From NCBI GenBank assembly GCA_002482685.1, contig DLGL01000078.1:64770-88274 (forward strand): a DNA stretch of 23,505 nucleotides, in the 5' to 3' direction. Positions within the stretch are counted from its first letter, which is position 1, and the number at the start of each line of letters is the position of its first letter. Below the pieces are notes generated by a model. That model was given only the letters and a program-made list of their open reading frames with translations, did no database searches and was not told the origin of the DNA. Position numbers and translations under genes: made by a program. Positions 15,363 through 22,789 of the stretch are shown here, piece by piece. This stretch comes from Bacteriovoracaceae bacterium UBA7695. Its GTDB lineage: Bacteria; Bdellovibrionota; Bacteriovoracia; Bacteriovoracales; Bacteriovoracaceae.

Positions 15363-16733
15363 ATGACAACACTTATTATCTCGCCGGACATCACATGGAC
15401 ATCGAGGGCGCAGCAAGCGTTCATCGTACAGGGGCTTCCCTGCGAGGTAGCTTATAACGGCAAAGATGCTCAACTCATGGCCTACCATAAGAAGTATTCT
15501 TACTTCGTGCTGGATCTGGACATCCAGAACCACCCGGCGCTTGAGGTCTGCAAATACCTGCGAAAGACCTGTCCTCAAAGCAAACTCATCATGACCGTTG
15601 TGTCGAATACAAAGCTTGATGAGATGCTTTTGGATGAGAAGAAACTTTTGAAAATGGGTGTAACACAGGTTCTATTTCAGCCAGAACCAGAATCCATTGT
15701 TGGTGCCATTCAGGATATCGGTCAAATCAGAAAATGGAAAAATGTTCAAGAAACCGGAAAGCCTCAGGAGCCGGACAAAGACGAAGAAATTATAGACTCC
15801 GAATTCTCAAGGATTAAAATTTCAGAACTTTTTGGGGATGCTCTCGCCGTATTTGATTATTATATCAGACTAGGTTCAAACCGATTTGTGAAAATTATTC
15901 ATAAAGGTGAGAAACCTTCAAAAGATCAACTCACGAAGTATGAAAGTTCAGGGACAAAATTTCTCTATTTTTTAAAGAAAGACCGGGCAACTTTTATCAG
16001 CTACCAAAATGATCTGGCCAAAGAGATGATAAAATCCTCTTCTGCCAATGAAGGTTCAAAAGTTGTTCAAGCCATGAAATCAACAACTGATAAATATTTT
16101 GAAGAAGTCTTTACGGTAGGAATCCAGCCCAATCTCATAGAAGAAGGTAAATCAATTTGCCAGAATATGTTTGATGCCGCAAAAAAAGATCAAACCTTAA
16201 GTAAGTTCGTCAATGATCTGGAGCAGTTTAATCCCGCAGCCCTCTCGCACGCTTTTTTAGTTTCATTTTTCTCAGCGCTTATTTGCAAAGATCTGGACTG
16301 GGCAGGAAAAAAAACCGTTGAAACTCTCGCACTGGGCGCACTTTTCCATGACATTGGTATCCTCCAGCTACCTCCAGAAATTCAGGAAATGGATCCTTCT
16401 CAAATGAGTGCTGAGCAATTCAATCTTTATCAAACCCACCCCCAACTGGGAGCCGAGGCCCTTAAAAGTATTCCTGGCCTAAACGTTGGTGTTATTCAAA
16501 TCGTCCTTCAACACCATGAAAAATTAAATGGAAGTGGTTACCCGGAAGGGATATCCGGCCACAAGATCTATCCCCTGGCCAAGGTTGTGGCACTTGCTGA
16601 TGCCTTCTCTTACTTTCTGAAAGAAAAAGAACTCTCACCAATTGATGGTTTAAAACTATTCTTACGAAACCATGACAATTTGACTTGGTATGACCCTATT
16701 CTTATGAAAAATTTAATTAAAGCCCTAAAATAG
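15363..16733 (+). CDS. Receiver-like plus HD-GYP domain protein
   Basis: 456 residues; GAGGAG precedes ATG 15363. The receiver-like part (1-122) keeps an Asp in VLDLDIQ (51) but has Q106-P instead of Lys-Pro and only one acidic pocket residue, so it is probably not phosphorylated. The linker domain (about 155-215) has FVKIIHKGEKPSKDQL. The HD-GYP part is the best preserved of the three here: H296, H329-D330, H359, H384-H385, GSGYP (390-394) and the final D413 in ALADAF. Departures are N389 in place of the usual Asp before GSGYP and Ile for the Lys after HDIG. It could hydrolyse cyclic-di-GMP; that is inference from residues. The next paralogue follows after 8 nt. Confidence 0.84.
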   Translation: MTTLIISPDITWTSRAQQAFIVQGLPCEVAYNGKDAQLMAYHKKYSYFVLDLDIQNHPALEVCKYLRKTCPQSKLIMTVVSNTKLDEMLLDEKKLLKMGVTQVLFQPEPESIVGAIQDIGQIRKWKNVQETGKPQEPDKDEEIIDSEFSRIKISELFGDALAVFDYYIRLGSNRFVKIIHKGEKPSKDQLTKYESSGTKFLYFLKKDRATFISYQNDLAKEMIKSSSANEGSKVVQAMKSTTDKYFEEVFTVGIQPNLIEEGKSICQNMFDAAKKDQTLSKFVNDLEQFNPAALSHAFLVSFFSALICKDLDWAGKKTVETLALGALFHDIGILQLPPEIQEMDPSQMSAEQFNLYQTHPQLGAEALKSIPGLNVGVIQIVLQHHEKLNGSGYPEGISGHKIYPLAKVVALADAFSYFLKEKELSPIDGLKLFLRNHDNLTWYDPILMKNLIKALK

Positions 16734-16741
16734 GAAAACAA

Positions 16742-18034
16742 ATGTCGGCCAATGTTGTTGTCTTCACTAAGAGAATGGATTTCAAGACGCTGTTGGAAAT
16801 TGAATGTAAAAGTCTAACCGGCTTCTCACCTGTACTCAAAGACTCAATTGAGGACCTCAAGTCATTTCTGTCATTGGGTTCAGATATTGAAATACTAGTC
16901 GTAGATGATCCCCAAAATAATATTCTTACATCCTTACCATCAGAATCTCAGGTTAAAAATATACTCGTTCTCTCTGATGAGGCTTCTCCGGCAAATAAAA
17001 CAACATGTTTTCCAACTTCAGCAGCTGCATCTTTAATAGATCATTTAAAGAAACTCCTTAGTTCTGACCGGCCTGATCAGGAAGGATATATCTCAATTCC
17101 TGTAGATTCGTTGGTTCACTTCAAAATTCTGCCCTTTGCTCTGTTTATAAAAATAGCTGACGGAAAATTTCTTAAACGAATTCCTGCGAATGAAGATATA
17201 GACGAAACAACAATTAAAAATTTCAAAAGTAAGGGCATAAGTGAAATGCATTTTGAAAAGAAGAACAACCGTGACTTTTCAATGATGCTCCTGAATAACA
17301 TGATTAATAAAGTAGAATCCGAGTACTCATCAGAAGATGCACAAATGAAGGCTACGAACGAGGTTTTTCTTACCACGAAAGAAATAGTTCAGAGTGTCGG
17401 GTTACCACCCAGAGTTATTGAAGTTTGTGAGAGCGTAATGGAGAGAATTACAACTGATGTCGCCTCAAATAAAGATAAGTTCGCTTCTTATATTACCGAT
17501 CTTAAAACAACTTCAGATTTAAATTTTCAATTTCGGTTCATCGAGCTCTCGAGTTTTATTGCCACTCAGATAGTGGATGCTATCAACGATGGAGGAAAGG
17601 ACGATCAGATAAAGACCATCGTCTTTGCTTCTTTTTTTAGTGATATATCACTGAAAGAATCTTCCCATATCGAGCATAGATCAGAAGCTGCAATTAAAGA
17701 TCTATGGCCAGAGGATAAGAAGCTCGTTCTTGAACATGCGGCAAGATCTTCAGAAATAGTGTCCAAATATAAAAATGCTCCAGCAATGGCGATTGAAGTT
17801 ATTAAGCAGCACCATGGATCTCCGGATGGAAAAAGCATGCCCCTGACCCCCTCTGAGAACATTCTTCCATTGGCCAAATGCCTCATGGCCTCTCAAGAGC
17901 TAGCGTTTGGCATTCTTAAAAATCCATCCATCCCGGCAGCTCAGGTAATTAGTGAAATTACGAACAAGTATGCAGGAAGCCCTATTCACAGCTACCTGAA
18001 AATTTTTGAAAATTCGAGCCAGTCGAAAGTTTGA
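16742..18034 (+). CDS. Degenerate paralogue of the HD-GYP proteins (pseudo-enzyme)
   Basis: 430 residues, same layout as the two neighbours: a receiver-like N terminus (1-108) with no acidic pocket and no conserved Lys, the linker domain (about 117-185, FIKIADGKFLKRIPANEDID), and an HD-GYP-shaped C terminus. The catalytic set is largely gone: HD is S300-D301, GYP is K364-S-M-P367, and the last Asp is missing in LAKCLMASQEL; only H332 and H357-H358 remain. The frame is fully open and codon use is normal, so it is a kept protein, not a decaying gene. Likely a regulator or partner of the preceding protein. AGGA lies upstream of ATG 16742. The stop directly abuts the ftsB-like stop. Confidence 0.78.
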   Translation: MSANVVVFTKRMDFKTLLEIECKSLTGFSPVLKDSIEDLKSFLSLGSDIEILVVDDPQNNILTSLPSESQVKNILVLSDEASPANKTTCFPTSAAASLIDHLKKLLSSDRPDQEGYISIPVDSLVHFKILPFALFIKIADGKFLKRIPANEDIDETTIKNFKSKGISEMHFEKKNNRDFSMMLLNNMINKVESEYSSEDAQMKATNEVFLTTKEIVQSVGLPPRVIEVCESVMERITTDVASNKDKFASYITDLKTTSDLNFQFRFIELSSFIATQIVDAINDGGKDDQIKTIVFASFFSDISLKESSHIEHRSEAAIKDLWPEDKKLVLEHAARSSEIVSKYKNAPAMAIEVIKQHHGSPDGKSMPLTPSENILPLAKCLMASQELAFGILKNPSIPAAQVISEITNKYAGSPIHSYLKIFENSSQSKV

Positions 18035-18682
18035 TTATAATTTTGAGTTGGATTCTTCTGACGAGGAATCACTGGTTTCCCCTGCAAACAAGATAAGAAA
18101 TTCATCCGCAGCAATAACACCTAAATGATCTTTGGCAAGATAGCGTTGATAGTTTTTATCAACCTGAATTTTAGAGATTTCAGCTTTCAATGATTTATTT
18201 TCCATTTGAATCGATTTCAAATCACTTTGCTTTTCCCTGATATCACCTTCGGTCGCAAAATAATCCCAGACACCACGGTCCATACAAATGAGGCGCAGAA
18301 CCAGAAGACCCACCACAGACCAGGCAATCTTAGGTAGAAGATTTTTTTTCGTTTTTACATTCTTCTTAGGTGTAGAACGGACAACAGGACGTTTTTCAAC
18401 TTCCTCTTCTTCCTCATCCTCTTCTTCGAGGTACTCAATTTCAGTTTGTGATAAATCACTTTGTCGGTGATCAAGCATCTCTGCCATATCTGCGTGAGCA
18501 ATTGACCGCCGAGTTGATTTGGCCTCAACAATTAAGGGAGCGGCTCCGCTTTGGGTAGCGAAGGGACGATTAAAAACATTTTTGCGAGTGCGCAGTCTTT
18601 CTCTGGAAGCTGTATCTGTAGTCGACTTAGCTGCGAAAGGAGATTCTACTTCTTCATACTCGTCATAAGACGGTCGGTTCAT
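18035..18682 (-). CDS. FtsB/DivIC-like septum formation protein with long N-terminal extension
   Basis: 215 residues from ATG 18682; a GTG at 18694 is possible. The C-terminal third is FtsB/DivIC-like: a membrane helix (IAWSVVGLLVLRLI, about residues 121-134), then DRGVWDYFATEGDIREK and the coiled coil IQMENKSLKAEISKIQVD, ending in YQRYLAKDHLGVIAADEFLILF as in this family. FtsB links FtsL and FtsQ in the division complex. Unlike typical FtsB of about 100 residues, it has about 120 cytoplasmic residues, low complexity, with an acidic run (EEEDEEEEEVEK) next to a basic one (KKNVKTKKN). No strong Shine-Dalgarno site. Symbol left empty because FtsB and DivIC are hard to tell apart by eye. Confidence 0.77.
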   Translation of the reverse strand: MNRPSYDEYEEVESPFAAKSTTDTASRERLRTRKNVFNRPFATQSGAAPLIVEAKSTRRSIAHADMAEMLDHRQSDLSQTEIEYLEEEDEEEEEVEKRPVVRSTPKKNVKTKKNLLPKIAWSVVGLLVLRLICMDRGVWDYFATEGDIREKQSDLKSIQMENKSLKAEISKIQVDKNYQRYLAKDHLGVIAADEFLILFAGETSDSSSEESNSKL

Positions 18683-18825
18683 TCTTAAATCCACGAAAAT
18701 ACATCCTGTATTTTTGGGCTCTATTTGCCCAGGTTTAATTTGGGTTCGTGTGTTATTTCAATTTAACATGGGCAACAATTGCTTACAATGGGGAGCGAAA
18801 AAGAAATATTTACCTAGCAGAGAAC

Positions 18826-18855
18826 CGATAGGACCACTAAGGAGTGGTCCTATCG
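18826..18855 (-). terminator. Strong hairpin after the RNA helicase gene
   Basis: CGATAGGACCACT and AGTGGTCCTATCG form a perfect 13-bp stem with a 4-base loop, starting 18 nt beyond the helicase stop. On the minus strand the following bases are only moderately T-rich (GTTCTCTGC...). It is the strongest hairpin in the window and most likely ends or protects the helicase mRNA. Confidence 0.7.
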
Positions 18856-18872
18856 AGATAAGAATCTAAAAA

Positions 18873-20615
18873 CTAGTAACGGCTTCCACGAGAATCACCA
18901 CCGCGGCCACCGTTTCCACGGTATCCACCAGAGCGACCGCCTCCGTTCCCACCACGGTATCCGCCGCTCGGACGTGCCCCACCGTAAAGACCAGAGTTTG
19001 TCGGAGCTTCAGCAAGCTCGATGCTTACACGACGAGTTCCAAACATTTCACCTTTAAGGTTCATGACGGCATCAGTATGAGCTGAGTCAACTTCAAGGAA
19101 AGCAAATTTTTCTTTGGTATCGATACGACCGATTTCGCGACCGTTGATTCCTGCAGATTGAGCAATGAATTTAAGAAGGTCACCAGAGTTCACTCCGTCC
19201 ATTGTTCCTAAATTGATGAAAAATCTCTGCATACCTGAAGAAACGCGAACACCTCCTCTTTGAGCAGCAGTAGCTCCGCTAACGGCACGACCAGCAACGT
19301 CGATATCAACTGCTTTCTCGTAACGTTTAAGAGTGTTCTCAAACATAAATCCGTAGATACCTTTGATAAGGTCGTCTTTTTCAAGACCATCAAATTTAGC
19401 TTTGAAAGAATCGAAGTTTTTAGCTTCTTCTTCTTTGAAGTTTGCTACGTGATCATTGAAACGAACCATTGATTTCTCAAGGATTCTTTCACGAATTTCG
19501 GCAACCTTCGGAAGGTAAACACGTTGAATTTGAGCTTTAGTAAGACGCTCGATCTGACCAACACGAGATTGCTCAGAAGGCTCGATGATTGAAAGAGAAA
19601 TTCCTTTAGAACCACCACGACCAGTACGACCAATACGGTGAACGTAAGACTCGTTATCTTGTGGAAGACCGAAATTGATAACGTGAGTAAGATTGTTAAC
19701 ATCAATCCCACGAGCAGCAACGTCAGTACAAACAAGAAGGTTGATTTTCTTTTCTTTGAATTATTTCATCGTCATGTCACGAGCGGCCTGATCCATATCT
19801 CCATGGAGAGCATCAGTCGGGTAACCACGGGCGTTCAATTCATCAGTAAGCTCTTTAGCTCCGATTTTTGTACGTGTGAAAATGATGGCATACATAGAAT
19901 CAGAGAAATCCATATAACGACATAAAGCTTCGATTCCATTTTCACGGCGAACAACAACTGCTTGTTGATCAACTGAATCAGCAGTCAGAACTTTTTTAGT
20001 TACTTTCACGATAACTGGATTGTTAAATTCGCGCGCCACAAGGTTAGCGATTGGGCCCGGCATAGTGGCCGAGAACATCCAGATTTTCTTTTCAGGAACT
20101 TTGGCGATAATGTCTGTAACGTCATCGAAAAATCCCATATCGAGCATTTCATCAGCTTCATCTAAGATAACAAATTTTGTGTGTTCAAATTTAAGTACGC
20201 CACGCTCGATTAAATCAGTAACGCGTCCTGGAGTACCAACTACGATTTGTGGTTTTTTAGCTTTCAAATCTTTGATTTGAAGACCTGTCGAAGTACCACC
20301 GTAGACAGACATTGAGCGAACAGACTCAAAAGCTGAAAGTTTCTGGATCTCTTCGTGAATCTGGTTAGCAAGCTCACGCGTAGGAGCAAGAATTAACGCC
20401 TGAAGAGCTGGATTTTTAAGATCTAACTTTTCAAGAAGCGGAAGAACGAAAGCAGCAGTTTTACCTGAACCAGTTTGTGCCTGGCCGATAAAATCAATAT
20501 CACCTTTGATTAGAGCAGGAATCGCTTGTTCCTGAATCTCAGAAGGGTTTTCGTAACCCATTTTGGTAATAGCTTTGAGTGAAGACTCTTTGAGTCCAAG
20601 GGTCAAAAAAGACAT
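18873..20615 (-). pseudogene. deaD: DEAD-box RNA helicase (DeaD/CsdA type) split by one in-frame stop
   Basis: From ATG 20615 (AAGGAGA 5 nt upstream) the frame gives 284 residues: Q motif, Walker A AQTGSGKT (46-53), PTREL, TPGR, DEAD (152-155), SAT (182-184) and motif IV AIIFTRTK. It then meets TAA at 19763-19761. The same frame continues open: LLVCTDVAARGIDV (motif V), HRIGRTGRGG (motif VI), a helical linker, a DbpA/CsdA-like RNA-binding domain (MQRFFINLG... SIELAEAP) and an RGG-rich tail. Without the stop the protein would be about 580 residues, normal for DeaD. The stop sits where a Lys codon (AAA) fits. Codon bias typical of a highly expressed gene is kept on both sides. So it is a recent nonsense mutation, a sequencing error, or a natural split. 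Such helicases work in ribosome assembly and cold adaptation. Confidence 0.85.
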
Positions 20616-20933
20616 AGTTTCTCCTTTAGAGAAATAAACATAAATAGGATGCAAGTTTTGAATGAAATAAGAGACGGTATCAGGGGTCTCTAAAACCCTT
20701 GGGAACCACGTAGACCTTAAGACAGAAAAAGATCCGGGTGGAGAACAAAGGACAATCAAAATTTACGACTGGGGAGTATGTAACATAAACTTACAGCATA
20801 TGTAAAGGGGTGCGTTATCTATACTCGAATATGTGACAAAATCGGTTAAATATTAAGCTGTTATAAGAAATGATTCGTGTCACATCTGAGAAAACTTATT
20901 GTAAAAAATGAGAAGCACCCTATTATTTTTCAT
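20616..20933. other. Intergenic region: helicase leader and divergent promoters
   Basis: About 318 nt without a gene I can support. The side next to the helicase would be a long 5' leader if transcription starts well upstream, as is common for cold-shock helicases. It can form a 6-bp stem (AGAGAC with GTCTCT, about 20670-20692). TTACA-GCATA-TGTAA at 20791-20805 is a small inverted repeat. I could not place the helicase promoter with confidence. The right end holds the promoter of the small exported protein gene. Confidence 0.4.
20899..20926 (+). promoter_or_regulatory. Promoter of the small exported protein gene
   Basis: TTGTAA (20899-20904), 16 bp, TATTAT (20921-20926), then 7 nt to ATG 20934. 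The spacing predicts transcription starting at or next to the start codon, and there is no ribosome-binding site between. Confidence 0.45.
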
Positions 20934-21239
20934 ATGCGTCTAATTGTTCTCAATTTGATTACGTTCATACTCGTTCTTACGTCACTGCATGTGGTGGCCT
21001 CTAGAGATGTCAGTTTTAGCGTCGATACAGATGATCAATTTTCATCAGCTCCTCTGTTAAATATGGATCCTATCAGAACACCAAGTTCGAAAAGGTCTAT
21101 GGATTCAGAAATCATTTTCAATTCAACTCTTACAGCAGCAAATTTTCCCCCTGTCTCTGAGTATAATTTCGCTTCTTACCTCTCATATCTTCCAATCTAT
21201 TCTCTCTATAGAGCAAAATCGTACTTCCTTTTGATTTAG
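20934..21239 (+). CDS. Small exported hypothetical protein
   Basis: 101 residues from ATG 20934. The longer frame from GTG 20877 would place 19 residues ahead of the signal peptide and cross the promoter. The signal peptide is MRLIVLNLITFILVLTSLHVVA. The mature part is polar, Ser/Asp-rich, then has several aromatic residues near the end (SYLSYLPIYSLYRAKSYF). No Cys, no repeat, no recognised family. The symporter gene starts 47 nt downstream on the same strand. Confidence 0.5.
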   Translation: MRLIVLNLITFILVLTSLHVVASRDVSFSVDTDDQFSSAPLLNMDPIRTPSSKRSMDSEIIFNSTLTAANFPPVSEYNFASYLSYLPIYSLYRAKSYFLLI

Positions 21240-21286
21240 ACAGACTTGCCTTTAAATTCAAGTCGTTAGTTTAAAAAGGGTTTACC

Positions 21287-22789
21287 ATGCAACTCGGCTT
21301 CCTAGATGTAGCTATTGTTATCGCATACATCATCTTCTTATTTGGAATCGCAATTTACGCGCGAAAATTTATGCGCAAGCAAACTGTTGCTGATGGCAAC
21401 GATCGCAACGCAATTGAAAATCATTACCTCGCTGGGAAGAGTATTACTTTTCCAGAAGCGCTGCTTTCGATTATCGCTACAGAGTTTTCGGCCTTAGCTT
21501 TTCTCACTATTCCTACTTATGTTTATTTTGAAAATATGAGTTACCTCAGATTTGTGTTGGGAGCCTGTATCAGTCGCTCTCTGATCTCTATTTATTTTTT
21601 GCCTAAGGTTTATGGGAAAGGTCTCACAATCTTTGAAGCTCTGGCGCGAGGAATTCATAGTTATACGAGATTGACTAAAGATGCAGTATTGGGAAGAAAG
21701 ACTTTTGCATTTTTCTACATAGCTGGAAAACTCATCGGTGTATCTATCAAGCTCCTAGGTGGAGCACTTCTGGTATCAGCTTTTTTTAACATTACCCCTT
21801 TCATGGCGATTATTTTTATTGCGATCATGACCTATCTCTACATTATGTTGGGTGGTCTTAAAGCTGTTGTAAGAACTGATATGCTTCAGGCCACGGTGTT
21901 TATCGTAGGGGGAATTCTCGCCCATTTTATGGTGGGGAAGATGAGTTCTTATTCATGGGGAGAACTGTTCTCGTATGGTGTGGCCAATGGAAAATTCAGT
22001 CTCTTTAGTGATAATGGTATTCTGACTTTCTTCTACGGCATTATCGCAGGGATTGTTTACGATGCTACTACTCACGGAGTAGATCAGGATTTAACTCAGA
22101 AGCTCTTTGGGGCCAAAAACATTGAAATCGCCAAAAAAGCACTGGCATGGTCGGCGGTGGGCTCACTAATAGTGAATCTTCTATTTTTAAGTTTAGGGGT
22201 TGTGCTTTGGTCTTATTACACCCGGCACGGTCAGATCCTTCCACCTCCGGAGAAAATCTTTTCAGATCTAATCGAGCATCACTTCCCTACTCCTTTTAAG
22301 GGTTTGATGGTCGCAAGTATTTTAGCTGCATCTATGTCAACTCTTGATTCATCCATCAATGCTATGAGTGCTGTGTTTTGGAATGATCTGATGAGTGTCA
22401 AACGTTCCAAGCTATTTAAAACTTTTATCAATCTGGATAATTTAATTATCACTCTGGCGATTGTGATCTTCTCGTACATGTTCTCTTTTATTCCAGGAGC
22501 TTTGAAGTTTGGCCAACACTTGTCCTATCTTTCTACCGGTCCTCTTCTGGCCTTCTTCCTCTGCAGGATGGTTCTGGAAAAATACATTAAGATCCGCTTT
22601 AATACTTCGCTTATTATCCTGAGTTTTTTTACCTGTTTTCTGGGAATGGCACTTAACCATTTTCGATTTGGATTTAATCCACAACTCACAATCCTCTGGG
22701 GTGTAGTCACTACCATTGTCTTCATGTGGATTTATTCAAAAGTAACAGATCTATTTATCGCACCAAAAGAAAGTGAGTTTCATATATGA
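21287..22789 (+). CDS. Sodium:solute symporter (SSF family)
   Basis: 500 residues with about 13 hydrophobic helices. Family marks: NHYLAGKSI before helix 2 with the ATEFSALAFLTIP segment, the signature-like stretch GGLKAVVRTDMLQATVFIVGG, the DQDLTQKLFGAKN loop, and SILAASMSTLDSSINAMSAV near helix 9, where Ser/Thr residues commonly contribute to a sodium site. SSF proteins use the sodium gradient for uptake of sugars, amino acids, sialic acid and others; the substrate here cannot be read from the sequence. The stop codon overlaps the next start (ATGA), so the ABC gene is coupled to it. Confidence 0.88.
   Translation: MQLGFLDVAIVIAYIIFLFGIAIYARKFMRKQTVADGNDRNAIENHYLAGKSITFPEALLSIIATEFSALAFLTIPTYVYFENMSYLRFVLGACISRSLISIYFLPKVYGKGLTIFEALARGIHSYTRLTKDAVLGRKTFAFFYIAGKLIGVSIKLLGGALLVSAFFNITPFMAIIFIAIMTYLYIMLGGLKAVVRTDMLQATVFIVGGILAHFMVGKMSSYSWGELFSYGVANGKFSLFSDNGILTFFYGIIAGIVYDATTHGVDQDLTQKLFGAKNIEIAKKALAWSAVGSLIVNLLFLSLGVVLWSYYTRHGQILPPPEKIFSDLIEHHFPTPFKGLMVASILAASMSTLDSSINAMSAVFWNDLMSVKRSKLFKTFINLDNLIITLAIVIFSYMFSFIPGALKFGQHLSYLSTGPLLAFFLCRMVLEKYIKIRFNTSLIILSFFTCFLGMALNHFRFGFNPQLTILWGVVTTIVFMWIYSKVTDLFIAPKESEFHI

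Noticed and set aside
18766..18870. Plus-strand 33-codon frame and a TACAAT box with TTAACA upstream (possible small RNA running through the strong hairpin)
   Set aside because: The -35/-10 spacing is only 15 bp, there is no T-run after the hairpin on this strand, and the peptide mostly encodes the hairpin itself. The hairpin is explained by the helicase 3' end.
19445..19735. Hydrophobic 96-codon minus-strand frame near the helicase stop, Val/Leu-rich
   Set aside because: It is a frame-shifted reading of the helicase RecA2 part. The helicase frame itself is open there with all expected motifs, so this does not represent a separate membrane protein or a frameshift.
20616..20759. N-terminal extension of the helicase frame to 20759
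   Set aside because: AAGGAGA sits right before ATG 20615, the first residues MSFLTLGL match where such helicases begin, and the upstream 48 codons show no high-expression codon bias.
20833..20884. TGTGAC and GTCACA, resembling halves of a CRP-type site
   Set aside because: The halves are about 40 nt apart instead of 6, so they do not form a CRP/FNR-type operator.
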